64,000 nucleotides of DNA from Thermoanaerobacterium sp. CMT5567-10 (GTDB lineage Bacteria > Bacillota > Thermoanaerobacteria > Thermoanaerobacterales > Thermoanaerobacteraceae): positions 2,036,501-2,100,500 of the forward strand of contig NZ_CP130558.2 of the NCBI RefSeq assembly GCF_030534315.2, in the 5' to 3' direction. Both the position numbers and the translations under genes were made by a program. This document shows positions 45,417 to 54,372 of the stretch, piece by piece. Every line of letters starts with the position of its first letter. Within the stretch, counting starts at the first letter, position 1. Under the pieces are notes generated by a model. The model had not been told where the DNA came from. It did not search any database and saw nothing but the letters and a program-made list of their open reading frames with translations.

Positions 45417-46394
45417 ATGTCTGAAATAAGATACGATGTGGTGACAGGAAAAATCGCAGTTATATCGACGGAGAGAGGGAAAAGGCCTCACGATTTTAAA
45501 AAGGCAGATGTGGTAAAGAGCAATGGCCCTTGCCCCTTTTGTCCGGGAAATGAACACATGACACCACCAACGCTTGTTGAGTTTTGCGATGAAAAAGGGA
45601 TGTGGACATTGAGAGGCTTCAACAACAAATTTGCTGCTTTTAGCAAAGATACAAATGGTTCAATGGTGGAAGGCGACAATGAATTACACAAAGCAAATGA
45701 TGGCTATGGTGTTGCTGAGATTATTGTGGAAAGCAATCAACACGACAAGACGTTGGGGCAGATGGAGATAGATGAGATCCAAAATATTATAAAGGCACTG
45801 ATTTTAAGGTATGATGAAATAGTAAAAGATAAAAATATTAAATATGTTCAGATGTTTAAAAACTTTGGTGCAAACGGTGGTGCTTCGTTGGAGCATGGGC
45901 ATTGGCAGATTATGGCTGTTACATTTATACCAGAAGCAGTAGAAAGGGAGTTGCAAGGAGTAGAAAAATATAAAAATGGGAAAGGAACATGTCCTTACTG
46001 TGACATTGTCAATGATGAATTGACTGAAAAGACAAGAGTTGTGGCTGAAAATGACAGGTTTGTTGTGATTTGTCCTTTTGCATCGCGGTTTGCGTATGAA
46101 TCATGGATATTGCCTAAAAAACATAGGAGAGCATTCAACAAGATAGACAGTGATGGCATTAAAAGCTTATCATCATTGCTAAAATATATTATAAATAGAT
46201 ATGAAGATTTATTTGACTATCCGCCGTACAACATAGTGATTCACACGCTCCCTCACGAAGATGAACGAGATTTTCACTGGCATATAGAGATACTGCCGAG
46301 ACTTACGACTTTTGCAGGATTTGAGCTTGCAACAGGTGCGTATATAAATCCGACGCCGCCAGAACAAGCTGCATCTATTTTGCGGCTAGATTAA
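45417..46394 (+). CDS. galT: Galactose-1-phosphate uridylyltransferase-like protein (HIT superfamily)
   Basis: 325 residues. Zinc Cys pairs (CPFCPGNE and CPYCDIV) and the active-site HGHWQ, where His forms the nucleotidyl intermediate, match the GalT family; the second HIT half has HEDERDFHWHIEILPR. It transfers UMP (or another NMP) between hexose 1-phosphates. No galK or galE is beside it. Instead maltokinase-like and glycogen-synthase-like genes follow, so it may supply a nucleotide sugar for alpha-glucan synthesis. ATG 45417 has SD aagggtga. Confidence 0.8.
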   Translation: MSEIRYDVVTGKIAVISTERGKRPHDFKKADVVKSNGPCPFCPGNEHMTPPTLVEFCDEKGMWTLRGFNNKFAAFSKDTNGSMVEGDNELHKANDGYGVAEIIVESNQHDKTLGQMEIDEIQNIIKALILRYDEIVKDKNIKYVQMFKNFGANGGASLEHGHWQIMAVTFIPEAVERELQGVEKYKNGKGTCPYCDIVNDELTEKTRVVAENDRFVVICPFASRFAYESWILPKKHRRAFNKIDSDGIKSLSSLLKYIINRYEDLFDYPPYNIVIHTLPHEDERDFHWHIEILPRLTTFAGFELATGAYINPTPPEQAASILRLD

Positions 46395-46412
46395 TTGAAA
46401 GGAATGATTTAC

Positions 46413-47981
46413 ATGGCTATAGAAGAAGGAGAATTTGACGGCCTTATATCAAATCTTGATTCTGTAATAAAAAGCATTAAAGATGAAAAAATACAGAAAT
46501 TCAGGTGGTTTCAAGAGAAAGCACTTAATATAAAGAATAAGAGACTTTTCGACTATGCTATATTGCATATAGACAAATCAATTATTATTATTGCTGCACT
46601 AATAGATTTTATTTTTAATACTATAAATGGCGAAGAGAAAAAATCTCGCTATTATTTTCCATTAATTATAAGAAAAAATATATTAAGTGATGACTATTTA
46701 ACAACTTACCAGGGAAGCAATTATTTGGCGGTGGTATATGATGCGGTTGATGATGTGGAATACATTAGATGCTTAGATAGGATATTAAAAGATGGAAAAG
46801 ATGTAGAGTTTAAGTCTGGCGGGCGGCTTAAGCCATATATGCTTTTAAGTCATGATATTTACAGTTCAGAAAGGCTTAACAACAAATCCAGCAATAGCTT
46901 GACGCTGCTTAACAAAAATGAGATAGTAAAGACTTTTAGGAGAATGGTTCATGGAATGAATCCTGATCTTGAAATGACTTATATGCTGAGAAAATATGGC
47001 TTTTTAAATGTTCAGGATATAAGAGGATATTTTTTGTACGTAGATAGGGACAATAATATATACACTCTTTCGATGTTTTCACAGTATATAGACAATATTG
47101 CAGATATGTGGCAGTATACGCAGGACTACTTAAGAAACTTTATATCAAAATACGATGGAAGTGATTGTTTAAACTATATATATAAAAATTGCAGTGATTA
47201 CATCGATGAAGTAAAAAACATATCAGCTATGATCGCCAATATGCATATTAAATTATCTTCAATTGCAGAAGAAAATTTTGGTGTTATAGTTCCAAAAGAG
47301 TCTGATATTGATGAGTTGGTAAATCAGATAATATCAAATCTTAACCTTCTTTTTAGATATATAAGCAGTGGTGAATACAGCGGCGAAATAGAGTATATGA
47401 TAAAAGACATTCTTGATAATAAAAAATTCTTATTTGATAGTATAAGCAATATTAAAGACTTAGTGCCGTATTTCGGTAAATATTTAAGATGCCACGGCGA
47501 TTTACACTTAGAGCAGCTATTAAAAACGGAAAATGGGTACATTTTGATTGATTTTGAAGGAGAACCGACAAAATCAATATATGAGAGAAGCAAGCACCTG
47601 TCGCCGTTAAAAGATGTAGCAGGAATGATAAGGTCGTTTAATTATGCTGCATACTCTCAATATTTTGAATACAAGGAAAGTGGGAAAGGAGATCTAGATA
47701 TAGAAAAGATAGAAAATCTTTTATCGGTATGGGCAACCGCTATTACAAATGTATTTATAGAAAATTATGTAAATATTATAAATTCAAATAAAAAAGACTT
47801 GATACCGGATTTAGACCATTTAAGTGCTATTTTAGCTTTATTTAAATTGGATAAAGCTATATTTGAAGCAATTTACGAAGTCAACAACAGACCATCGTGG
47901 TTTAAGATTCCACTTAAAGGTATCATTGAATGCATAGAAGAATTCAAGAAGAAATCTTATTTGGAGGTATACTATGGATAA
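46413..47981 (+). CDS. Maltokinase/TreS C-terminal-like sugar kinase
   Basis: 522 residues. The C-terminal half has the aminoglycoside-phosphotransferase-like kinase core: catalytic loop RCHGDLHLEQLLKT, then metal-binding ILIDFEGEP, then SPLKDVAGMIRSFNYAA. This run is characteristic of maltokinase (Mak1/Pep2) and the kinase part fused to trehalose synthases, which make maltose 1-phosphate. The N-terminal half is the weakly conserved cap. It overlaps the GlgA/GlgM-like gene by eight bases. The true acceptor sugar is not known. ATG 46413 has SD aaagga at nine bases. Confidence 0.72.
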   Translation: MAIEEGEFDGLISNLDSVIKSIKDEKIQKFRWFQEKALNIKNKRLFDYAILHIDKSIIIIAALIDFIFNTINGEEKKSRYYFPLIIRKNILSDDYLTTYQGSNYLAVVYDAVDDVEYIRCLDRILKDGKDVEFKSGGRLKPYMLLSHDIYSSERLNNKSSNSLTLLNKNEIVKTFRRMVHGMNPDLEMTYMLRKYGFLNVQDIRGYFLYVDRDNNIYTLSMFSQYIDNIADMWQYTQDYLRNFISKYDGSDCLNYIYKNCSDYIDEVKNISAMIANMHIKLSSIAEENFGVIVPKESDIDELVNQIISNLNLLFRYISSGEYSGEIEYMIKDILDNKKFLFDSISNIKDLVPYFGKYLRCHGDLHLEQLLKTENGYILIDFEGEPTKSIYERSKHLSPLKDVAGMIRSFNYAAYSQYFEYKESGKGDLDIEKIENLLSVWATAITNVFIENYVNIINSNKKDLIPDLDHLSAILALFKLDKAIFEAIYEVNNRPSWFKIPLKGIIECIEEFKKKSYLEVYYG

Positions 47982-49140
47982 TTTAAAGGTGACGATATTT
48001 ACAAATGAATTTCCACCCAATATTTATGGTGGAGCTGGTGTACATGTTGATTATTTGACTAAAGAGTTATCTAAGCTTATGGACGTAGATGTCAGATGCT
48101 TTGGAGAGCAAAATACGTCTTTAAATAACATGAGTGTAAGAGGCTACAGGGAATGGGATATAATAAAGAAAAATTCTTTAGATAAATTGCAAAAGGTGCT
48201 TGGTCCACTGTCTATTGATGTTGCAATGGTAAAGGATCCAATTACGTCAAATATTGTCCACTGCCACACGTGGTACACATTTATGGCCGGTTTTCTTGCC
48301 AAGATGCTTTATGATATACCGCTTGTTGTGACAATCCACAGCTTAGAGCCTCTAAGGCCTTGGAAGGAAGAGCAGCTTGGGAATGGGTATCACTTAAGCA
48401 CTTGGATGGAGAAGACGGGAATTGAAGCGGCTGACAGGATCATTGCTGTATCAAATGATTCTAAAAAAGATATAATGAAGTGCTACAATGTGCCAGAAGA
48501 TAAAATCGAGGTTATATATAACGGCATTGATTTGAACCAGTATAAAAAGACAGATTCAAATGTTGCCAGAAAAAAATACGGTATAGACGGAAGGTACATT
48601 TTATTTGTCGGAAGGATATCGAGGCAAAAAGGGATAATACACCTTATAGATGCTGTAAAATATTTGCCACAAGATGTAAAAGTTGTATTGTGTGCTTCAT
48701 CACCTGATACAGAGGAAATAAAAATGGAGATGGAGGAGAAGGTGAAACTTTATCCCAATATAATTTGGATTGATAAAATGGTGACTAAAGAAGAGATTAT
48801 TGAGCTTTACAGCAATGCAGAAGTATTCGTATGTCCATCTGTTTATGAGCCGTTTGGAATCATAAATCTAGAAGCGATGGCATGCAATACTCCCGTAGTC
48901 GCTAGCGCAACTGGAGGCATAAAGGAAGTTGTGGTAGATGGAGAAACCGGATTTTTAGTAGAACCAGGTAATCCTGAAGATTTGGCGGAGCATATTAAAA
49001 AGCTACTTGACGATAGAGGACTTGCAGCAACATTTGGCGCAAACGGCAGAAAAAGAGTTGAAGAGATGTTTAGCTGGGAATCAATTGCGAAGAAAACTTA
49101 TGATATGTACAATAATGTGATTGAAAATTATAAAAAATGA
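47974..49140 (+). CDS. GT4 glycosyltransferase, actinobacterial-type GlgA/GlgM-like
   Basis: 388 residues of the GT4 fold: N-terminal FTNEFPPNIYGGAGVHVDYL, HCHTWYTFMAGFLAKM, and C-terminal FVGRISRQKGI and CPSVYEPFGIINLEAMACNTPVVAS (split here as donor-site blocks). Standard GT5 GlgA differs; this short form is the one named GlgA/GlgM in actinobacteria, using ADP-glucose to lengthen glucan or make maltose 1-phosphate. Overlap with the maltokinase-like gene supports joint action on maltose 1-phosphate or glycogen. Confidence 0.8.
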   Translation: MDNLKVTIFTNEFPPNIYGGAGVHVDYLTKELSKLMDVDVRCFGEQNTSLNNMSVRGYREWDIIKKNSLDKLQKVLGPLSIDVAMVKDPITSNIVHCHTWYTFMAGFLAKMLYDIPLVVTIHSLEPLRPWKEEQLGNGYHLSTWMEKTGIEAADRIIAVSNDSKKDIMKCYNVPEDKIEVIYNGIDLNQYKKTDSNVARKKYGIDGRYILFVGRISRQKGIIHLIDAVKYLPQDVKVVLCASSPDTEEIKMEMEEKVKLYPNIIWIDKMVTKEEIIELYSNAEVFVCPSVYEPFGIINLEAMACNTPVVASATGGIKEVVVDGETGFLVEPGNPEDLAEHIKKLLDDRGLAATFGANGRKRVEEMFSWESIAKKTYDMYNNVIENYKK

Positions 49141-49271
49141 ACGGTAAATCAATTTCAAATTTTATTTTCTAGTGAGCTTAATAGGCTCTTTTTTCATTTG
49201 TCGTTTAGACTTTTAAATTTTACGATAAAGATGTATACTATTATATAGAAAATTTTTGTTGGAAGGTAATT

Positions 49272-49892
49272 ATGGAAAGTACGAATATTTTATACAGTTT
49301 AATAATAGATTATGGTTATTTAGCCTTATTTTTGTCATTAGTTGTGGAAGGCACTGGCATGCCTGGACCTGTGGAGATATTATTTCTTGCAGCAGGTTAT
49401 CTTATATCAAAAGGACAGATGAACTTTCTAGCTGTTGCGCTTATAGCAGCTTTAGGCAATTTAACAGGGAATACTTTAGCGTACATAATAGGTGCTAGAT
49501 CTGGCAGGACTTTTGTAGAGAAATATGGTCGCTATTTAAAGATAACTGTAAAAGACTTGGAGGGCATGGACCGCTGGTTTTCCAAATATGGTGGCATGAC
49601 TAACCTTATAAGCCGTCTTATTGGATTGCCTAGGACACCTGCTATTTGGGCTTCAGGCATAACACGCATGGATTTCAAATCGTTTTTTATATTTTCAGCT
49701 ATTGGAGACCTTTTGTGGTCATTCTTTTGGACATCTGTATCGTATTTGGTATCAATGCAGATTTTGAAGATCGATTTGATAGGAAAGACATATCCATGGT
49801 GGATGTACTTTGTGATGTTGATTGGCTTTGTCTTATTTATGTACGTTGTATGGAGGATATTTTTATGGATGAAGGAAAAATACTTGACATAG
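49272..49892 (+). CDS. DedA-family (VTT domain) membrane protein
   Basis: 206 residues with about five membrane segments. Family motifs are VVEGTGMPGPVEILFLAAGYL near the start, ALGNLTGNTLAYIIGARSGR, and the Arg/Pro-containing SRLIGLPRTPAIWASGITRM. DedA proteins are implicated in lipid carrier or phospholipid flipping and envelope homeostasis. The end overlaps the GNAT gene by 28 bases. SD ttggaagg is upstream. Confidence 0.87.
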   Translation: MESTNILYSLIIDYGYLALFLSLVVEGTGMPGPVEILFLAAGYLISKGQMNFLAVALIAALGNLTGNTLAYIIGARSGRTFVEKYGRYLKITVKDLEGMDRWFSKYGGMTNLISRLIGLPRTPAIWASGITRMDFKSFFIFSAIGDLLWSFFWTSVSYLVSMQILKIDLIGKTYPWWMYFVMLIGFVLFMYVVWRIFLWMKEKYLT

Positions 49893-50977
49893 AAATAAAG
49901 ATAATTTCAGATGTAAAGACTCTTTTAAGCATTAAAAACATATGGCATGAGCTTGAGGATAATTCAAAGATGTATCCTTTCAATACTTTTGAGTGGGTTA
50001 TAAATTGGTGGAAATACTTTGGAAGTGGCAAAAGGTTGTGGGTTCTTTTGATAGTTGATAATTATGGGCCCATCGGAATAGCACCATTTATGATTACATT
50101 TGGCGAGATGGGGCTGCCTATAAAAAGGATTAAATTTATTGGTTCTAACAACAGCGATTATCTTGATTTTGTGGTAAGGTATGGTTGTGAGGATATATTT
50201 TATCGCTCGCTGATAAAGTATTTGGAGACTGTCATAGATCAATTTACAGTTTTAGATCTCGAGCATCTTCCGGAAAGCAGCGGTATATATCCTTACATAA
50301 TGGGAAGTGGCCTTTACTATGATTATGATGTACAGGATATATGTCCTTATATAGAGCTTCCTTCTACATGGGATGAATATTTGGATTCCCTTGATGGAAA
50401 ATTCAGAAGAAATATAAAGTATGAGATAAAGAGATATTTTAGTAAGCATGATGGCAACTTTATGTGCGTTACAGATGAAAATCAAATTGATGATTCAATG
50501 GATAGGCTTATTGAAATGCATCAGGCAAGATGGAGAAAAAGACATATGCCTGGGGCATTTTATTCTAAGAGGATCAGAAATTTTCACAAAGATGTAGCGC
50601 TTGACTTTCTTGAGCGGGGGATATTAAGCTTATTCGAACTTAAAGACAAGGATAAGACTGTGGCAAGCTTATTAAGCTACCATATTGGTGGTAAAAGGTA
50701 TTATTATATAAGCGGGTATGATTTGAATTACAGCAGGTTAAGCGTTGGTGCGGTTACTTTGGGTCTTTCTATAAAGCGCTCAATTGAAGTGGGAGATGAA
50801 ATTTACGATTTTCTGCGGGGGGATGAAAAGTATAAAGAGGATTGGACGAATAATAAAAAGAGAAATATGAGATTGGTTGTTTCGTTTCCGTCTATTGCAG
50901 GGAAATTTTACATATATTACATCATTGCTCAGAATAAATTAATAAATAAGATAAAAAATAGGTTCAGTCAAGACTGA
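49865..50977 (+). CDS. CelD/BcsL-like GNAT acetyltransferase
   Basis: 370 residues. It has a FemAB/CelD-type GNAT organisation: YPFNTFEWVINWWKYFG near residue 45, acceptor segment DGKFRRNIKYEIKRY, and the late core YDFLRGDEKYKEDW common to CelD-type acetyltransferases linked to polysaccharide or envelope modification. The substrate is unknown. ATG 49865 has SD ggagga at eight bases and lies inside the end of the DedA gene, so co-translation with an envelope protein is likely. The frame is open from 49646, but this is DedA shadow. Confidence 0.75.
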   Translation: MDEGKILDIEIKIISDVKTLLSIKNIWHELEDNSKMYPFNTFEWVINWWKYFGSGKRLWVLLIVDNYGPIGIAPFMITFGEMGLPIKRIKFIGSNNSDYLDFVVRYGCEDIFYRSLIKYLETVIDQFTVLDLEHLPESSGIYPYIMGSGLYYDYDVQDICPYIELPSTWDEYLDSLDGKFRRNIKYEIKRYFSKHDGNFMCVTDENQIDDSMDRLIEMHQARWRKRHMPGAFYSKRIRNFHKDVALDFLERGILSLFELKDKDKTVASLLSYHIGGKRYYYISGYDLNYSRLSVGAVTLGLSIKRSIEVGDEIYDFLRGDEKYKEDWTNNKKRNMRLVVSFPSIAGKFYIYYIIAQNKLINKIKNRFSQD

Positions 50978-50986
50978 ACCTATTTT
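50957..50986 (+). terminator. Intrinsic terminator overlapping the end of the GNAT gene
   Basis: AATAGGTTCAGTC and GACTGAACCTATT form a perfect 13-base stem with a two-base gap, followed by TT. The stop codon lies within the stem. Because it is symmetrical it can also serve the minus-strand DUF881 gene. Confidence 0.85.
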
Positions 50987-51013
50987 GATAATGTATTAAG
51001 GTAAGAGGCAATA

Positions 51014-51748
51014 TTAATTTGCTGCTTTTGCATACTTTAAGCTAATCGGATCTGAATATGCTGGAACTATGATATTTTTTGAAGTTTCTATGTTAACTTT
51101 TATACCATAATATTTAAGAGTATCTACAATGCCGCCTTTAAGATTTAATGATGCCTGTAATGTGTCTGGATTTCCTATTGCCTTTATGACGTACGGCGGT
51201 GCATACCTTGTAGAATTTATGTTTATAGTTGGGCCAACACATCTTATTTCAGATGTGGCTATAAGCCTCTGGTCATTTATGGAGATTGCTTCAGCTCCGC
51301 CAGCTTTAAGCTCATTTACGACTTTTATCAAGTCTTCATCGTGTACCAAAAACATATTTGGATCTTCGCCATCTTTTGGTTGCAGGTCGCTGTCGTTAAG
51401 GGTAACTATTACACCAGGCCCCGACATGGCAGTGAAGCCTGCTAGTTCTTTGTACTTTTCTACATCCTGCGACAGTGCATTTAATGTTGCTTCATACTTT
51501 GAAGATGAGCTATTTAAAGTATTGAGCTTTTGAGTTAGCTCTGCCACTTGTTGTTTTAAAGCGTTTCTTTCATCTGTCATGTTTTGAAGCTGGCTGCTTA
51601 GTTCATCTACATTTACGTTGCTGTTGCGGGATGTATCTGCGGCAGTTTTTACACTGCCTTGGATAGTTTTAAATTCCATTGATATCATGAAGCCCATTAT
51701 TAAAAATACCATTACAAATGAGACAACTTGAAAAACCTTACCCTTCAT
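51014..51748 (-). CDS. DUF881-family membrane-anchored protein
   Basis: 244 residues: one N-terminal membrane helix (VVSFVMVFLIMGFMISM), a coiled coil (DELSSQLQNMTDERNALKQQ... to about residue 95), and a DUF881 domain (MSGPGVIVTLNDSD, LIKVVNELKAGGAEAISINDQRL, PYVIKAIGNPDTL). Family members occur widely in spore-formers, often near division genes, but no function is settled. The domain is outside the membrane. SD gaggatg is on the minus strand. Confidence 0.85.
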   Translation of the reverse strand: MKGKVFQVVSFVMVFLIMGFMISMEFKTIQGSVKTAADTSRNSNVNVDELSSQLQNMTDERNALKQQVAELTQKLNTLNSSSSKYEATLNALSQDVEKYKELAGFTAMSGPGVIVTLNDSDLQPKDGEDPNMFLVHDEDLIKVVNELKAGGAEAISINDQRLIATSEIRCVGPTININSTRYAPPYVIKAIGNPDTLQASLNLKGGIVDTLKYYGIKVNIETSKNIIVPAYSDPISLKYAKAAN

Positions 51749-51901
51749 TTCTATTCATCCTCCCCATGGGCAAACATATCAACTTAAGAAAACTGTATTT
51801 TCATTCTATATATAATAATAGCACGCCTAAAGATAAAATTTATTAAAAAAATATTAATATTATATTACAAATTAGTAATGAATTCCTTTTCATATTAAAT
51901 T

Positions 51902-52435
51902 TTAATTTATTTTGTTTTTATCACCACCATTTTTTTCATCTGTTGCTTTCTTTAGTGAAAGTATTTCCTCTAAATCCTTATTGTACTTGTCTATTTTAAG
52001 CATGGTACTTCTATATGCCAAAATATCCTCCTCATTTTTTTGTATGCATTTTATAAGGGACTTTTTTACGCTGTCAAAAAGAGTATCATAACTCATATAG
52101 TCATGTATATCTAGGTCTTCTATTTTTTCTGTCACTAATTGGTCATTTTCTATTTTAAAGAGGTAAAAGCTGTTATCCGGTTTAAGGACTATCTTCTCGT
52201 CTATGCCCCTGTCAAAAATTACGATGCCTTCACCTGTGGCAAATGTTTTGCCGCTGTAGCTTCTTAGCGTTACATTTTCATTTGCTATGTATTTTTTAAG
52301 CGTAAGCAGAATGTCTTTTATCTCTCTTATTGATTTACATAAGACTTCCTGCATTTTTTTACTGGCATTTTCTTTATCCCTTTCGCTTTCAGATAGTCTC
52401 TCCATCAATTTTTTTATTTCATCTATATCACTCAT
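51902..52435 (-). CDS. Hypothetical protein with terminal coiled coils
   Basis: 177 residues, not recognised. The first 50 residues are a Glu/Lys/Ser-rich helix (DEIKKLMERLSESERDKENA). A middle part with beta character (SYSGKTFATGEGIVIFDRG, DNSFYLFKIENDQLV) follows, then another Lys/Glu-rich helix to the end. No signal or membrane segment is seen. SD gaaagga is upstream on the minus strand. It is followed 153 bases later by the DUF881 gene in the same direction, so the two may share a transcript. Confidence 0.6.
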   Translation of the reverse strand: MSDIDEIKKLMERLSESERDKENASKKMQEVLCKSIREIKDILLTLKKYIANENVTLRSYSGKTFATGEGIVIFDRGIDEKIVLKPDNSFYLFKIENDQLVTEKIEDLDIHDYMSYDTLFDSVKKSLIKCIQKNEEDILAYRSTMLKIDKYNKDLEEILSLKKATDEKNGGDKNKIN

Positions 52436-52588
52436 TTTGTCTCAATCCTTTCAAAAAATCATTAATATGTTTCATTTCTAATTTCTAATATTCCACTAGT
52501 ATTTATTTTTAAACATAATAATATATGATTCACAATTCCTACGTCGAGATGAATTGACGGTAGTATATTAAAGCAGTATAATGAATAT

Positions 52589-52930
52589 ATGGAAAAACAA
52601 AAGGGCAATATAATATTAAAAGGGAAATATAAACCTGAATATAAGGAAAAGTTGCTTGATTTAGCCAAATTTTTTACTGATAATGGCTTTGTTCCTACTG
52701 AACATGCATTGAATGAAATACTTGGAAAAACAGCTTCTGGAAGATTGCCAGATGACAAACAGATGTTATTGGATGTATTACAAAATGGTGAAAAATATAT
52801 TGAACCTAATGGCAATATAGTCAGGTACAAAAATGGCATATCAGTACATATCGATAAAGAACAGGGCTGGATAATTACTATAACTCCAAGGAAACGAATA
52901 GTAAAAGAATGGAGGAGAATTAATGAGTAA
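52589..52930 (+). CDS. Orphan toxin domain, polymorphic-toxin type (probable BECR-fold RNase)
   Basis: 113 residues. The sequence (NGFVPTEHALNEILGKTASGR..., then GNIVRYKNGISVHIDKEQGW followed by IITITP) resembles C-terminal RNase domains of polymorphic toxins of the barnase/EndoU/colicin-like group. It has no signal, delivery or pretoxin domain. There is no convincing SD at ATG 52589, and the frame runs back in phase to a TGA at 52550, so it may be a displaced C-terminal cassette. The immunity-like gene overlaps its end by eight bases. The enzyme class is inference. Confidence 0.5.
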   Translation: MEKQKGNIILKGKYKPEYKEKLLDLAKFFTDNGFVPTEHALNEILGKTASGRLPDDKQMLLDVLQNGEKYIEPNGNIVRYKNGISVHIDKEQGWIITITPRKRIVKEWRRINE

Positions 52931-53195
52931 TGTCGCAATACAATTAATAGAAATTTGTCGGCAATATGTAAATAATAACTTGAACATAAATGATTTTATC
53001 GAAGACTTCCAAGTGCTTTATGAACAAAAGCAAGATTTACTAACAGATGAAGAAATGAGTTTGTTTGATGATATTTATATGGCTTGTGAATATTATGAGC
53101 AGGATGAAAATATCAGAAATGAATATCACTTGTATATTGGAGAAAATGAATTAAGACAAAAAGTTCAAAAACTTGTAAAAAAGTTAGCAGCATAA
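52923..53195 (+). CDS. Colicin-immunity-like protein paired with the orphan toxin
   Basis: 90 residues, acidic and helical (LIEICRQYVNNNLNINDFIEDF, LLTDEEMSLFDDIYMACEYYE). This matches the pattern of the bacterial self-protective colicin-like immunity family (colicin D/E5 immunity type). The start ATG overlaps the toxin end by eight bases, with SD aggagaa, so it is co-translated. It probably binds and blocks the toxin in the cytosol. Confidence 0.55.
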   Translation: MSNVAIQLIEICRQYVNNNLNINDFIEDFQVLYEQKQDLLTDEEMSLFDDIYMACEYYEQDENIRNEYHLYIGENELRQKVQKLVKKLAA

Positions 53196-53199
53196 TAAA

Positions 53200-53234
53200 C
53201 CGCTAAGGCATGATAGCTAAAGCGGTATTTTTAT
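53200..53234 (+). terminator. Intrinsic terminator after the toxin-immunity pair
   Basis: ACCGCT (53200-53205) and AGCGGT (53222-53227) with an extended stem and ATTTTT after it. Confidence 0.75.
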
Positions 53235-53266
53235 ACAATTAAAAGGACAAAATAAGATTAAACTTT

Positions 53267-53295
53267 TAGACACTTTTATTAGAAAATGTTATAAT
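53267..53295 (+). promoter_or_regulatory. Promoter of ldh
   Basis: TTAGAC (53267-53272) and TATAAT (53290-53295) with a 17-base spacer, 40 bases before ATG 53336. Confidence 0.6.
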
Positions 53296-53335
53296 ATTAT
53301 TAAGAGAAAATTTATATTATTTAGGAGGTAATGTT

Positions 53336-54271
53336 ATGAGTAAAGTGGCTATAATAGGTTCAGGATTTGTCGGTGCAACATCGGCATTTACGCTGGCTTT
53401 AAGTGGGACTGTGACAGACATTGTTTTAGTAGATTTGAATAAAGACAAGGCGATAGGCGATGCACTTGACATAAGCCACGGTATACCGCTTATACAGCCT
53501 GTAAATGTGTATGCTGGCGACTACAAGGATATCGAGGGCGCAGATGTAGTAGTTGTAACAGCAGGTGCGGCTCAAAAGCCAGGAGAGTCTAGGCTGGACC
53601 TTGTAAAAAAGAATACATCTATATTCAAGTCCATGATACCTGAACTTTTAAAATACAATGATAAAGCTATATACCTGATTGTAACAAATCCTGTTGATAT
53701 ATTAACGTATGTTACATACAAAATAGCGAAACTTCCGTGGGGACGTGTATTCGGTTCAGGTACTGTCCTTGACAGTTCTCGATTTAGGTATCTTTTAAGT
53801 AAACATTGCAATATTGATCCTAGAAATGTACATGGAAGGATAATTGGAGAACACGGCGATACGGAATTTGCGGCGTGGAGTATAACAAATATTTCAGGAA
53901 TAACATTTAATGAGTACTGCAATTTGTGCGGACAAGCTTGCAATACAAATTTTAGAGAAGAAGTGGAAAATGAAGTTGTTAATGCGGCTTATAAAATTAT
54001 AGATAAAAAGGGTGCCACGTATTATGCTGTGGCTGTAGCAGTAAGAAGAATAGTTGAGTGTATCATAAGGGATGAAAATTCAATTCTTACAGTTTCATCT
54101 CCATTAAACGGTCAATACGGTGTAAGAGATGTATCTTTAAGCTTGCCATCAATTGTGGGCAAAAATGGTGTTGCAAGGATTCTGGATTTGCCTTTGGCTG
54201 ATTACGAAGTTGAGAAATTTAGACGTTCGGCAAGTGTAATGGCAGATGTAATAAAACAATTGGATATATAA
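53336..54271 (+). CDS. ldh: L-lactate dehydrogenase
   Basis: 311 residues. The NAD site IIGSGFVGATSAFTLAL, the loop with active-site Arg (AQKPGESRLDLV), NPVDILTYV, and catalytic His in GEHGDTE mark L-LDH. The Gln/Arg at the substrate loop supports LDH over malate dehydrogenase. It reduces pyruvate to L-lactate; in bacteria of this type it is commonly activated by fructose 1,6-bisphosphate. It has its own promoter and terminator. SD taggaggt is just upstream. Confidence 0.93.
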   Translation: MSKVAIIGSGFVGATSAFTLALSGTVTDIVLVDLNKDKAIGDALDISHGIPLIQPVNVYAGDYKDIEGADVVVVTAGAAQKPGESRLDLVKKNTSIFKSMIPELLKYNDKAIYLIVTNPVDILTYVTYKIAKLPWGRVFGSGTVLDSSRFRYLLSKHCNIDPRNVHGRIIGEHGDTEFAAWSITNISGITFNEYCNLCGQACNTNFREEVENEVVNAAYKIIDKKGATYYAVAVAVRRIVECIIRDENSILTVSSPLNGQYGVRDVSLSLPSIVGKNGVARILDLPLADYEVEKFRRSASVMADVIKQLDI

Positions 54272-54285
54272 ATTCTTCAAAAACT

Positions 54286-54323
54286 AAAGCGGCTTTTATC
54301 TGAATGGTAAAGGCCGCTTTTTT
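54286..54323 (+). terminator. Intrinsic terminator of ldh
   Basis: AAAGCGGC and GCCGCTTT arms with added TTTA/TAAA pairs (54286-54299 and 54307-54320), then a T-run. Confidence 0.85.
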
Positions 54324-54372
54324 ATGAATATAAAAAATACAAAGTGGAAAATCTAAATAAAGGTGATGCAAT

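Noticed and set aside
49141-49200. Weak GAGC/GCTC hairpin with T-run after the GlgM-like gene
   Set aside because: Only four strong pairs; it may be a terminator, but the stem is too short to assert.
52462-52938. Minus-strand open frame (158 codons) across the toxin gene
   Set aside because: Phe/Ser/Leu-rich shadow of the plus-strand gene; the plus-strand pair has overlapping, family-like proteins.
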